DNA from: Branchiostoma lanceolatum
Taxonomy: Eukaryota > Chordata > Leptocardii > Amphioxiformes > Branchiostomatidae
Direction: 5' to 3'
NCBI RefSeq assembly: GCF_035083965.1
Contig: NC_089722.1
Location: forward strand, 21,631,142 to 21,695,141
Length of the DNA stretch: 64,000 bases
Shown: positions 11,701-23,000 of the stretch, in pieces
Layout of the letters: every line of letters starts with the position of its first letter
How positions within the stretch are numbered: the first letter of the stretch is position 1
Notes under the pieces: model-generated
Told to the model about the DNA's origin: nothing
Databases searched by the model: none
Seen by the model: only the letters and a program-made list of their open reading frames with translations
Translations under genes and position numbers: made by a program

Positions 11701-12341
11701 ACACAAGGGGGAACAGCAGAAACATTTGTATTGCATTGGCGTACCTGATGCACCTCTACAAGTGGCCACTCAAGGTACCTGTAAATTCAATTGATTTTGT
11801 GGTGGTTTTATTTTGCGGTGGGAGGAAAAGGAAGGTTTCCCCCGTGTTTTGAATTCACAGTTGAAACAATTATGTAGTACAGTGTTCATGTAAGGGTAGC
11901 CTGAGTGCTAGCCTTTCTAGCTTCCGTCCGCTACCCTAGCTCCACTGCGCTACCCAAGCTCCGAGGAGCGGAGCTTGGGTAGCGTACGGAAGCTAAAAAG
12001 GCTGGCACTCAGGCTAATGTAAGGGAGATATGAATTTGCAAAATAAAACCTCTGTAACAGTTTCACGATTTACAGTATTATATAAAGCACATGTTTTAAG
12101 ACAGATTTCCTTGAATCATTGTCCATACCCTGTATTTGGAAATCAGTTTTTCGTACCCATTCCCAGGTTTCATATTGATTGTCCTCTTTTCCAGGATGCC
12201 TACAAACATATGCTGGGCTGCAAACACAACATCAGTCCCAACATGGGCTTCATCAAACAGCTGGGGCAGTGGGAGGAGAAACTGATCGGAGCAGACGTCA
12301 CCAACATAAGCGAGCGTAACTGTCATACTTGGATGCGTTGA
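8719..12341 (+). CDS. STYXL1: STYXL1-like pseudophosphatase, rhodanese plus dual-specificity phosphatase fold (9 coding exons)
   Basis: Exons 8719-8830, 9609-9667, 9824-9923, 10110-10178, 10462-10529, 10895-11040, 11303-11403, 11662-11774, 12195-12341; 915 nt, 304 residues (human about 313). The N-terminus matches MK-STYX closely ([19 protein letters not shown], then a Ser-His-Val segment); residues 1 to about 135 are the rhodanese/CH2-like domain and about 140-304 the phosphatase-like domain ([12 protein letters not shown] linker, [15 protein letters not shown]). In the P-loop, at residues 231-238, the phosphatase His-Cys-x5-Arg is replaced by FDTRGNSR: the general His is Phe, the nucleophilic Cys is Asp232, and Arg238 is kept. 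It cannot be catalytic; the family acts as a binding or scaffold protein. ATG at 8719 was chosen because it starts the conserved N-terminus. Confidence 0.95.
9255..9385 (+). repeat. Diverged interspersed repeat, copy 1
   Basis: The stretch with GGTCGGCTAAGTATTAAG, TACAAAGAACAAG and AACTAACCTAATGAAACTAT resembles 11105-11235, which has GTCGGCTAGGTAT, TACAAAGAACTTAA and TACTAACCTGAGGAAACTAT. Both lie in introns of STYXL1 in the same orientation. The class is unknown. Confidence 0.5.
11105..11235 (+). repeat. Diverged interspersed repeat, copy 2
   Basis: It begins with GCTCTGAGGAAGGTCACAGG and ACCGAGACGTCGGCTAGGT, a phrase typical of dispersed repeats; see the partner copy at 9255-9385. Confidence 0.5.
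11897..12016. repeat. Compound fold-back element in a STYXL1 intron
   Basis: Outer arms TAGCCTGAGTGCTAGCC and GGCTGGCACTCAGGCTA, a second stem CTAGCTTCCGT / ACGGAAGCTA, and an inner stem GCTACCCAAGCTCCG / CGGAGCTTGGGTAGC. The whole 120 bp can fold into one long hairpin. MITE-like; no protein. Confidence 0.85.
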
Positions 12342-13487
12342 AAACGTAGCTAAATCATTGCCTGATCAGATGTTTGTGTGAATATAGTTGAGACATATTA
12401 TCCGTCCATTTAAAGATTTGTAAACCAGCTGGTTCTACCCTTTGAGCTAGCAGAGATGGTACGGTCCATTGCAGAAACTTCTCATTCGTATGGTATTTTG
12501 TAAAGATTAAAGCATCCTTTTGAAGTGGTCCTTTCAGAGGACATGCCTATCTTGTGTCATATTCAAGGAATGAAGAGTGCCATACAAACAGAACAAGGAA
12601 CTGGCAGAAGATATTTTTTGGTCCTTATGGGCAATCAGTGTGGCTTTTGATAAAAACTGTGACAAATTTGAAGATTTTAAGAAATTAATATGTATATATC
12701 TGAGTGTGTTCTTTCAAACGTTCAACCATCTGTTTCTATAATCTATTTTGACAAGCATGTATATAGACTAAGTTTGAAAAGAAATTGTACTACATGTACT
12801 AGTAATGTTTGTATCAAAGAAAGTGTATGCAGGTAGACAAATGTACCTGTTATTTTACCAGACAATCAACATGAAGGATGTGATATTCTTTAGAAACACG
12901 AATATGCAAAGTATGTACTAGCAAAGTAATGATATATAACACAGAAATTATCTTGTGTGCATGCTTTACACAATGTTCTTATTATACCACAGTTACTTAA
13001 AAGTCTGTACCTAAGCTTTTGTTCCAAAAGTGAATCAGTCTAACATATGCTGATCTGAATGCTTAATATAAATTGAAACTGTGTGGAGTTAGTGATTATA
13101 ACTCAGAATTCCTATGCATGGAGGAAGGGCTATTTTATTACAAGATTTCATGATATGAATAAACTTTTAACAGTTGTAGTGAAGCTTGCCTTTTTGCTAT
13201 GAAGTGACTTCACACATTGCCAATATTCACACATTGCCAACATTTGTCTCTACATCTTAGTCACATGCGATGATTTTTATGGACCGAGATTGCTCTTACC
13301 TACCTTCCTTTAATAAAATCAGTACAACCCTGATGGGTTAATTAAAGGTCCTTAAAAAAACACTAAACGGCTTTTCCATTTCCAAAACATATAACCTCAG
13401 ATCAGAAACAGGTGTTAATTGTAGTTTCCTCACAGACTGAATGGCTAAAACTGTTTTCGCCTGGAACAAATAGTCCATTAAGATCTG
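12342..13487. other. Convergent STYXL1/ALKBH4 3' region
   Basis: Space between two convergent genes, AT-rich and without coding signal. A plus-strand AATAAA at 13158-13163 is a likely STYXL1 poly(A) signal about 815 nt past the stop. Overlapping it, plus TTTATT at 13134-13139 gives an AATAAA on the minus strand for ALKBH4, so the two 3' UTRs may overlap. Confidence 0.5.
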
Positions 13488-16461
13488 TTATGATATAGCA
13501 GATCCACCGAAAGACAGAGCAACTTCAATGAGTTCTTTCCCAGTCTGACTGTGCACCCCGTCAGCACTAAACTCTGACGACAGCTCTCTCAGAGTAACAG
13601 CAATCCTCCGGCCAGTGATATCCTCTCTGTGAATGGCATGCATCCACTTGTGCCTAGCATCTCCGTACACCACGAGCAGAGACCTTCTCGGCATCGGTAT
13701 GGCAACTTCAGCATCACAGTACCTCAGGCTATTGCTCTCCGACATGTCCTGACTGCTTGTCATATCTTGGGAATCTGCAACTGTTAAAGCTTCGTTAGAT
13801 GGTACTAAAATCTCAGAGTCAAGAGTTGATGAGGTCCTTGCAACAGGTTTCTTGCCATGATCACAGTCGCTAGTTTGCTGTATGGTTACCTCAACTTTAC
13901 CTTTTTCTTCACATGACATGGTCAACACAGAGTCAGCTAGAAGATTGACAGTTACCAGCCGCTCCCCCCACAACCAGAAGTCGTCAAAGTGCGGGTCAAT
14001 GGCTGAACCCCTGGAGGGGTCGTAGTCAAGGTGACACTGTTCCACAGGGGTGAAGTCCTTCAGTAGGTCATGTGACTTCATCCTGTCCAATAGGGATGCA
14101 GAGAAGTTGGGCAGACCTGTGAAACACCCGAGCTTCAGTTTTTTCTTCTTGAAGTTGACTTTTGGGCCAAAATCCTTGAAATGAAAAAAAAACAAAAAAA
14201 CAATTCTCATTGAGAGTGAATTTAAACACAGAATCATCCATGACGCCTTTTATCTTTGTTCAACTGTTACAATACAGAACACAAAGTAAGACATACACTT
14301 AGTAGGTAGCCTTGTTTCAACCAAGCCCCGTGTCCGCTTGCCGCCTGTAACGGCTATCCACCCACGGGGAGGGGAGAGAAACCCCCGGACAGCTGGAGTT
14401 TGCGTTATACAGACTACTTAGTAGGATGGCCAAACAAGAGTAAAACAAGGAGGTAAAATGATGTAAAATACTGGTACTTGAAAGTTCATCAGACGTCATT
14501 CTGAATGGAGTTTAAACTGTAAATGCCAACACAATAAATTGGACTTACCCAAATTTTCGACTGATCAGCTCCAGTCTTTGTCAAGGAGTGAGAAATCCAC
14601 TGCTTCTGTGACGTCACGTTATGCAGATGAGACACGTGACTCGGAGAGCAGTGGATCATAGGTTGCAGAAAGTCTATGGCGCCCTCCGTCTCTGTTGAGG
14701 GATGGTTGTAATGCACGGATGTAGATGGACTCCTTAATCCCTCTTGCAAAAAATTCTTGCAAAAATTCTCTAAGGTCAAAACATTAGAGGCCAGTGCAAG
14801 GAAACGTACATTGGAGAGACTGAACGCTCACTGAAAACCCGTTTCAACGAACACAAGCGTCCAAGCACAACCTCTTCTGAAGTTTCTAAACACATACACT
14901 TAGAGTCGCCTGGACATTCGGTTTCATTGGACAAGGTTAAGATCCTGGACACAGAATCAGAATTTTTTGCAAGAGGGATTAAGGAGTCCATCTACATCCG
15001 TGCATTACAACCATCCCTCAACAGAGACGGAGGGCGCCATAGACTTTCTGCAACCTATGATCCACTGCTCTCCGAGTCACGTGTCTCATCTGCATAACGT
15101 GACGTCACAGAAGCAGTGGATTTCTCACTCCTTGACAAAGACTGGAGCTGATCAGTCGAAAATTTGGGTAAGTCCAATTTATTGTGTTGGCATTTACAGT
15201 TTAAACTCCATTCAGAATAAAATACTGGTAGGTTTGTAAAACCAATGTGGTTAGTACTGGTTACTTTAGCTTTAAGTTGTAAGACATGTCCTACCTGTTT
15301 CTTCCTCCCTGACTGAGACATCTTCCACTCAGCACCTTCTATCACAGTGACAATGTCAGCCTCTTCCTCTGGGGTTATAAAGTCTTCCACCACCAGCACC
15401 CCTGGGAAGTCCATCTCCTCTGTCTGGCACTGCGACCCTTCGATGTGACGCCAGGCCTTGTGGCACTGGTTACAGTACAAGTACCTCATTAGTCCTTCCT
15501 GTGGAAATGAGAAGGCAAACATATTGTTCTTGTGTTTCAGTTCTTCTTCTTCTTCTTTCGGTTAAGGCAGCCGCCTTCAACGTAGTGACGATTTTGCTGC
15601 CTTTCTACTACTGGAAGTCTACTGCAAGTTGGGAGTGAGGATATGAGATGTAACAAACCAGGGGTTGGGAATGGGAGGGGTGGGGAGTTAAACCTGTTGT
15701 TTGAAACTGTGAAGAGTTGAACTGAGGGTGACCGAGGCTGGAAGGCTATTCCAGTCCTCAGTCGTCCTGGGGAAGAAGGACTGTCTTCTGTACTCGGTTC
15801 TGGATGCAGAGACTCTGTACGCTGCCGTAAGCGAATGTCTGGACGAGCGGGATGGTGCCGCAGGGGTGGGGGCAACTATCGAGTTTATAACTACTAGACT
15901 ATCATGATACTTATAAAAAGTGATGAGTCTCGCTCTCCTCCACCTGGCTTGCAAGGTGGGCCACTTAAGTTCTTCAAGCATGTCCTGCACACTGGAGGTG
16001 CGTCTGAAACGGTTCTCCACCCACCGGGCTGCTCTACGCTGTACATTTTCCAATTTGTTAATTAGAAAATAGTTCCTACAACAAATCTCAGTTGAGCTTC
16101 TGGTTCTGGGGAAGGTATCTTGGCTGAAGCTACATCGATCTGTCTTTCGGAAGGGACACAAGATGATTGAGATTCGAGAAGGGGACTCATCACTCAGATA
16201 GGTACCTACTGGCTATACTAATGATGAATGATGACTGATCTATATCTGATTATTGATGCAACCAGTTCAGAATTACATGTATCATTCTGTTAATAGAATT
16301 TCTGAAAAATAATAAAATCTCATACACCATGTACAAAATAAGATTACCGCATTTCCCTGAGACGTTTTAACCGTCGTTATCTCTCCCTCACACAGCAAAC
16401 AAGTTCTGATGCCTTTACAGCCACATGTTTTGGCAAAATCATGTCCTGTGCTGTCGTCCAT
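13488..16461 (-). CDS. ALKBH4: ALKBH4, AlkB-family 2-oxoglutarate/Fe(II) dioxygenase (3 coding exons)
   Basis: Exons 16348-16461, 15295-15498, 13488-14174; 1,005 nt, 334 residues. Family members oxidatively demethylate protein lysine (actin) and have been linked to DNA 6mA; substrate here is inferred only. The N-terminus has the ALKBH4-specific Cys cluster C13-x-C15..C21-x2-C24 (CGCKGIRTCLLCE). The fold begins QSGRKKQ|DFGPKVNFK. Iron ligands are His168 and Asp170 in AIDPHFDDFWLWGER and the distal His285 in KWMHAIHRED; 2-oxoglutarate Arg lies in GRRIAVTLREL (about 295-302). Residues about 198-256 are a Ser/Thr/Asp-rich insertion, longer than I recall in the human protein. All junctions are phase 0. 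It is divergent from LRWD1 and carries a retroelement in each intron. Confidence 0.96.
14464..15230 (+). mobile_element. Penelope-like retroelement fragment with perfect inverted arms
   Basis: The arms 14498-14756 and 14960-15218 are inverted copies of 259 bp with no mismatch seen by eye. Between and into the right arm runs an open frame (14786-15097, plus) whose product has ETYIGETERSLKTRFNEH, FFARGIKESIYI and LQPSLNRDGG: the YIG, Arg, Glu and Asn of a GIY-YIG nuclease as in Penelope-like elements. The reverse transcriptase part is absent, so it is 5'-truncated. The 13-bp sequence TAAAATACTGGTA flanks it on both sides (14464-14476, 15218-15230), a clean target-site duplication. It sits in the ALKBH4 intron between exons 2 and 3. 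Confidence 0.88.
15537..16190 (-). mobile_element. 3' end of a non-LTR retrotransposon (LINE), truncated
   Basis: A minus-strand frame at 15688-16161 encodes about 157 residues with NKLENVQRRAARWVENRF, a leucine/tryptophan segment (LEELKWPTLQARW) and SFFPRTTEDWNSLPASV, the usual ending after the reverse transcriptase of CR1/L2/RTE-type LINEs. A short 3' UTR and a (GAA)n tail (plus TTC repeats at 15541-15555) follow. The polymerase core is missing: a 5'-truncated, dead copy inside ALKBH4 intron 1. Confidence 0.85.
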
Positions 16462-17064
16462 GCTGCTTTCTGCAAATTATGTGTAGGAAACCCGGAAGTG
16501 ATCACAAAACCTGGTTATCTCCATTGTCTTGATAGGGGTGCTACATTTATCACCTTCTACTGTTGAAATGTCGAAATATGTATATGTATTACTCATAAAA
16601 TCACAACTTAGTCTATTTCTAATGATAAGAGATGTATGAATATGGAAATTTTAATTGTCATCAATCATTTACTTAAAAAGCAATATTTTTGTTACCCCCT
16701 GTAAGAATGATGAAACAATCCGATGGTGACCTTTAATCAGCTGACCCAAGCGCGGGAAACCCACACAGCTGTTTAGGACACTCCTGATCAAGGTGGGACA
16801 CTTTCTCTACTTTCCATTTCATTTCACAGATACATACTTTTGGTTAAACAAAGCTTGTACTAGTATATAGAGTGCAAGATCTGTTTTGTAATTTAGTGAG
16901 TAACAGCTCTTGATACATTTCTTTATTCTTTGCTGCATATGCTTTACGTTATTAATTCCAGTCGCCATGTGTTGGGTGGGGAGGGGTGGTATTTTGTATT
17001 CGTATGATTATTTGCCATAACATGATGTACATAACATTTGTTTACAGGAAGATATATTCACAAG
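16462..17064. promoter_or_regulatory. Bidirectional ALKBH4/LRWD1 promoter region
   Basis: 603 bp between divergent start codons. It holds an ETS-type CCGGAAGT (16492-16499) next to ALKBH4 and an E2F-type GCGGGAAA (16752-16759) nearer LRWD1. A 5' UTR intron of LRWD1 probably ends at TTTACAG (17042-17048), because the ATG lies 16 nt after that acceptor; its donor may be the AAGGTGGGAC near 16790. Confidence 0.6.
16752..16759 (-). promoter_or_regulatory. E2F-type site upstream of LRWD1
   Basis: GCGGGAAA is the reverse complement of the E2F consensus TTTSSCGC. LRWD1 works with the origin recognition complex, so G1/S control by E2F is plausible but untested. Confidence 0.5.
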
Positions 17065-20000
17065 ATGCCACCTAGTCCGGCAGCCCTGGTGACAAAAGAG
17101 TTGATTTTGCAGAAGACGGGCTGCAAACAACTTTCTGATGTGGAAAAACTGGAGTAAGTGGTTACCAAAAGTATCAGCAGATCTAGTCAGCTATTATTGA
17201 ATTTTAAGACAGCTGGGTGTATCATTCAATTTTGACCGATTGATATTAGAAATATAAAGACTATAAAACAGTAAAATAATAAGTAGTTATTACTTAAGAC
17301 CAGGACGACATAACATGCAGGAGGCGCCTTCTATCCTGCATGCGGTATCAAGGTATGTATGGGTAACAGGTCTTTTCGCCCCCTGACCCGTTCGTCCCCT
17401 GGTCCTTTCGTCCTCATCATGGACATTTCGTCCTCCCATTTAACAACATCTAAACCCTAAATGACTAGTTATTTTATCACGTATTATTCAGATTCATTTA
17501 GATATTACTTTAAAAGTATTTTCCGGCAGCTAAACTCTAAAGTCTAAGCCGGCGAAGTACTTGCCGTTTCCAGACGAGTCATACTTCGATCGCGATACAC
17601 TTCCAGTCGGTCTTGGGCAGCGTTTTTCAAAATACAGTCCCATACAGTCAATTTTCTTGTCAAAATTTCATTTCAGTCAGCTCATTTACTCACACAAACT
17701 CCGTAAAAGGCGCCCACGGGCGATTTGCAACATGCGTAAACATCCAAGATGGCGGGCGCGGCGGCGGTGTTACGCGCCGATTTGAGGCACAAGACATGGT
17801 CACGTAAAAACTCAATAGTCCTCGAACGAAAGGCCAAATCATGCATATAAATGTGTCCTCGTAATGTCAAGACGTTCCTCAAGCCCCTGCAATAAAGCGG
17901 GGTATCTAAACTTCTCCAAGAAGCAAGATTTCTCGAGTTAAAGATGACACATTTTCCAAGGTTTTCCCTATGGTTTAAGTATTACACTCCGGACCAAGAA
18001 CGCACCATATGGGGGTTTCGCGGCATGCGGTTTGAGGGCGACACTCCACTGTTTCCGGGTCACACTCAGCGTGACGGCAGAATACTGGCAAGACAAAGCA
18101 AAAGAAATGTTTCGTGTTGCTTCTGATGACAGTTGACTGTGTTCGGGCGGGAAGCGCGCAAGGAGGCGGCCCACTGTAGTACACGTTTTAAAGTAACGTT
18201 AACGATGGCATTGTATATAATGTTCTGGCACACTTTCTACTTATACTGTTAAAATGTTTGGCTTTTATACCCTCCGAATTATAACTGAAAATCGTTCCAT
18301 GGACAACGTTAAGATTGCATTATCAAACGGGTTATACCCGCCAACTAAATACAGGCTTGATACTGTTCTTTAGCAAAACTTCGTAAGTGTTCTATAACAT
18401 ACTTAAAATACTTTTCCGTTTCACGTCTGTGCCTATATGGGTGTACACACGCCCTTCAGAAGGCAAGGTTAAAATTGGGTATGACCCAATTCTAAAATGA
18501 AAACTTTTCGTTTGACACCTGTGCCTATATGGGTATACACACGCCCTTGAGAAAGCAAGGTTGAAATTGGGTCAATGAAATGACCCAATTCTAAAAGGAA
18601 AACTTTCCGCCCTACGTCCGTGCCTATATGGGTGTACACACGCCCTTGAGAAGGCGAGGTTAATATTGGGTCAATGGAATATTTAATGACCCAATTCTAA
18701 AAGGAAAACTTTCCGTCCTACGTCCGTGCCTACATTGTTGTACACACGACCTTGAGAAAGCAAGGTTGAAATTGGGTCAATGAAATGACCCAATTCTAAA
18801 AGGAAAACTTTTTCGTCCTACGTCCGTGCCTACATGGGTGTAACGTTACACACGCCCTTGAGAAGGCGAGGTTGACATTGGGTCAATGGAATGACCCAAT
18901 TCTAAAATGAAAACTTTTCCGTTTGACGTCCGTGCCTATATGGGTGTACAAATGACCTTGAGAAGCCAAGGTTGAAATTGGGTCAATGGAATGACCCAAT
19001 TCTAAAAGGAAAACTATTCTGTTTGACGTCCGTACCTATATGGGTGTACACACGCCCTTGACAAAGCAAGGTTGAAAATTGGGTCAATGAAATGACCCAA
19101 TTCTAAAAGGAAAACTTTCCGCCCTACGTCCGTGCCTATATGGGTGTATACACGCCCTTGAGAAGGCGAGGTTAATATTGGGTCAATGGAATTATTAACG
19201 TCGACCCAATTCTAAAAGGAAAACTTTCCGTCCTACGTCCGTGCCTACATTGTTGTACACACGACCTTGAGAAAACAAGGTTGAAATTGGGTCGATGGAA
19301 TGACCCAATTCTAAAATGAAAACTTTTACGTTTGACGCTCGTGCCTATATGGGTGAACACACGCCCTTGAGAATGAAGGTTGAAAATTGGGTCAATGAAA
19401 TGACCCAATTCTCAAATGAAAACTATTCTGTTTTACGTCCGTGCCTATATGGGTGTACACACGCCCTTGAGAAGCCAAGGTTGAAATTGGGTCAATGGAA
19501 AGACCCAATTCTAAAATAAAGTACTTTTCCGTTTGACGTCCGTGCCTATATTGGAGTACAGATGCCCTTGAGAAGCCAAGGTTGACATTGGGTCGATGGA
19601 ATGACCCAATTCTATAATCAAAGACTTTTCCGTTTAACGTCCGTGTCTATATGGGAGTACACACGGCCCTGAGAAGCCAAGGTTGAAATTGGGTCAATGG
19701 AATGACCCAATTCTAAAATGAAAACTTTTCCGTTTGACGTCCGTGCATATATGGGAGTACACACGGCCCTGAGAAGCCAAGGTTGAAATTGGGTCAATGG
19801 AATGACCCAATTCTAACATGAAAACTTTTACTTTGACGCCCGTGCCTATATGGGTGTACACACGCCCTTAAGCCGGCGTCAATATTCATGCGAGCGTCGG
19901 CCGAATTCGTAAATCGCCCAAAGCTCGCCGAATTTCAAAATCGCCCGAGCATATTTGGATCAATTTGATTTCTAAAAATTGACCGAAGCCCGCATAATCG

Positions 20001-23000
20001 ACAGAACGTCGGCCGTCCTTCGGCCGAAAATACCCATTTGGAGCTCGCCGACACGTCAGCCGAGCTGAATTCTTGATTTGTGACGGGGGTTTAAGAAGGC
20101 AAGGTTGACATTGCGTCAATAGAACGAGGGCATTGTATATAATGTCCTAACACACTTTCTAGTTTACACTGTTTTCAGTTCTTATACCCTGAAAATCATA
20201 GCTAAGAGCGTTTCTTAAGAACGTTTAGAATTGCATTATTAAGCGGGTTCTATCCGCTAACTAAAGACGGGAAACTCTTGTTTGGAAAAGTTTGTAAGTT
20301 CTATTCCATACGTGTGAGTTTTCATTGTTAGGAACTTACGGTCGTACACTATAAGGACGGAATGTTTTTTGCACTCTTAGTGGCTTTTGTGTAATTTATA
20401 CCCATATAACCTACTTTCCAAGCAGAGGTCGTGGGGGAAGATTGACTTTTTTTATCATATGCCTCGTTGGTTATACACCCACTTCTTAGGACGGACAATT
20501 CTTTTATGTCCGAACTGTGGCGATCCTTTGAAGCGGTTTCAACTTTGCACTCTTAAGGGATTGTTTCTACATATACTGGTCCAATTTCAACCTTGCATTC
20601 TACAGTTGTAAAGGGCGTGTTCATACCCCTTCAGGCACGGACGTAGGACGGAAAAGTTTTCATTTTAGAATTGGGTCATTCCATTGACCCAATTTCAACC
20701 TTGCCTTCTCAAGGGTGTGTCTACACCAATATAAGCACGGACGTCAAACGGAAAGTCTTTTATTTAAGAATTGGGTCATTCCATTGACCCAATGTCAACC
20801 TTGGCTTCTCAAGGGCGTGTGTACACCCATATAGGCACGGACGTCAAACGGAAAGTCTTTTATCAATTTCAACCTTGCCCTCTCAAGGGCGTGTGTACAC
20901 CAACATAGGCACGGACGTAGGACGGAAAAGTTTTTATTATAGAATTGGGTCATTCCATTGACCCAATGTCAACCTTGCCTTCTCAATGGCGTATGTACAC
21001 CAACATATGTACGGACGTCAAACGGAAAAGTTTTCATTTTAGAATTGGGTCATTCCATTGACCCAATGTCAACCTTGGCTTCTCAAGGGCGTGTGTACAC
21101 TCATATAGGCACGGACGTAGGACGGAAAAGTTAAGTTTTAGAGTTGGGTCATTCCATTGACTCAATTTCAACCTTGCATTCTCAAGGGCGTGTGTACACC
21201 AACATAGGCACGGACGTAGGACGGAAAAGTCTTTGATTATAGAATTGGGTCATTCCATTGAACCAATTTCAACCTTGGCTTCTCAAGGGCGTGTGTACAC
21301 CAACATAGGCACGGCGTAGGACAGAAAAGTCTTTGATTATAGAATTGGGTAATTCCATAGACCCAATTTCAACTTTGGCTTCTCAATGTCGTGTGTACAC
21401 CCATATAGGTACGGACGTCAAACGGAATGTTTTCATTTTAGAATTGGGTCATTTCATTGAACCAATTTCAACCTTGCCCTCTCAAGGGCGTGTGTACATC
21501 AACATAGGCACGGACGTAGGACGGAAAAGTTTTCATTATAGAATTTTGGGTCATTCCATTGACCCAATGTCAACCTTGCCTTTTCAAGGGCGTGTGTACA
21601 CTCATATAGGCACAGACGTCGAACGGAAAAAGTTTTCATTATAGAATATTGGGTCATTCCATTGACCCAATGTCAACCTTGCCTTTTCAAGGCCGTGTGT
21701 ACACCCATATAGGCACAGACGTTGAACGGAAAAAGTTTTCATTATAGAATTATGGGTCATTCCATTGACCCAATGTCAACCTTGCCTTTTCAAGGCCGTG
21801 TATACACCAATATAGGCACAGACGTCGAACGGAAAAGTTTTTATTATAGAATTGGGTCATTCCATTGACCCAATTTCAACCTTGGCTTCTCAGGGGCGTG
21901 TGTACACCCATATAGACACGGACGTCAAACGGAAAAGTACTTCATTTTAGAATTGGGTCATTCCATTGACCCAATTTCAACCTTGTCTTCTCAAGGGCGT
22001 GTGTACACCCATATAGGCACGGACGTCAATCGGAAACTGTTTTTATTTTAGCATTGGGTCATTCCATTGACCCAATTTCAACCTTGGCTTGTCAAGGGCG
22101 TGTGTACACCCATATAGACACGGACGTCAAACGGAGAAGTACTTCATTTTAGAATTGGGTCATTCCATTGATCCAATTTCAAACTTGGCTTCTCAAGGGC
22201 GTGTGTACACCAACATAAGCACGGCGTAGGACAGAAAAGTCTTTGATTTTAGAAACGGGTCATTCCATGGACCCAATTTCAACTTTGGCTTCTCAATGTA
22301 GTGTGTACACCCATATAGGTACGGACGTCAAACGGAATGTTTTCATTTTAGAATTGGGTCATTCTATTGACCCAATTTAACCTTGCCCTCTCAAGGGCGT
22401 GTGTACACCAACATAGGCACGGACGAAGGACGGAAAAGTTTTCATTATAGAATTGGGTCATTCCATTGACCCAATGTCAACCTTGCCTTTTCAAGGGCGT
22501 GTGTACACCCATATAGGCACGGACGTCAAACGGAAAAGTTTTCCTTTTCTTGAATTGGGTCATTCCATTGACCCAATGTCAACATTGCCTTCTCAAGGGC
22601 GTGCGTACACTCATATAGGCACGGACGTAAGACGGAAAAGTTTTGATTTTAGAATTGGGTCATTCCATTGACCCAATTTCAACCTTGCATTCTCAAGGGC
22701 GTGTGTACAGCCATATAGGCATGGGCGTCAAATGGAAAAGTTTTCATTTTAGAATTGGGTCATTCCATTGACCCAATGTCAACCTTGGCTTCTCAAGGTC
22801 GTGTCTACACCCATATAGGCACGGGCGTCAAACGTAAAAGTTTTCATTTTAGAATTGGGTCATTCCATAGACCCAATTTCAACCTTGCTTTCTCAAGGGC
22901 GTGTGTACACCCATATATATATAGGCACGGACGTCAAACGGAAAATCCTTTCATTTTAGAATTGGGTCTGCTTTCATGAAGGTTGCCTCCAGAGTGCCGA

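Noticed and set aside
14489-14779. Minus-strand frame QEGLRSPSTSVHYNHPST and its plus-strand twin at 14967
   Set aside because: Both read the Penelope-like inverted arms in the wrong frame; the GIY-YIG frame is the meaningful one.
15100-15180. Hammerhead ribozyme in the Penelope-like arm
   Set aside because: CTGATCAGTCGAAA lacks the required GA of CTGANGA and stems are not evident; not annotated as a feature.
19172-19519. Similar frames in the left array
   Set aside because: Same minisatellite artefact on the other strand.
18421-22970. CRISPR-like array
   Set aside because: Units of about 100 bp are contiguous and similar throughout, with no unique spacers, in an animal intron; it is a minisatellite.
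21333-22979. Plus-strand open frames with repeated GHSIDPMSTLPSQGRVYTHIG-type peptides
   Set aside because: They come from the about 100-bp minisatellite, whose units are often 102 nt and so stay in frame for a few units. They break wherever unit length varies; there is no start context or family match.
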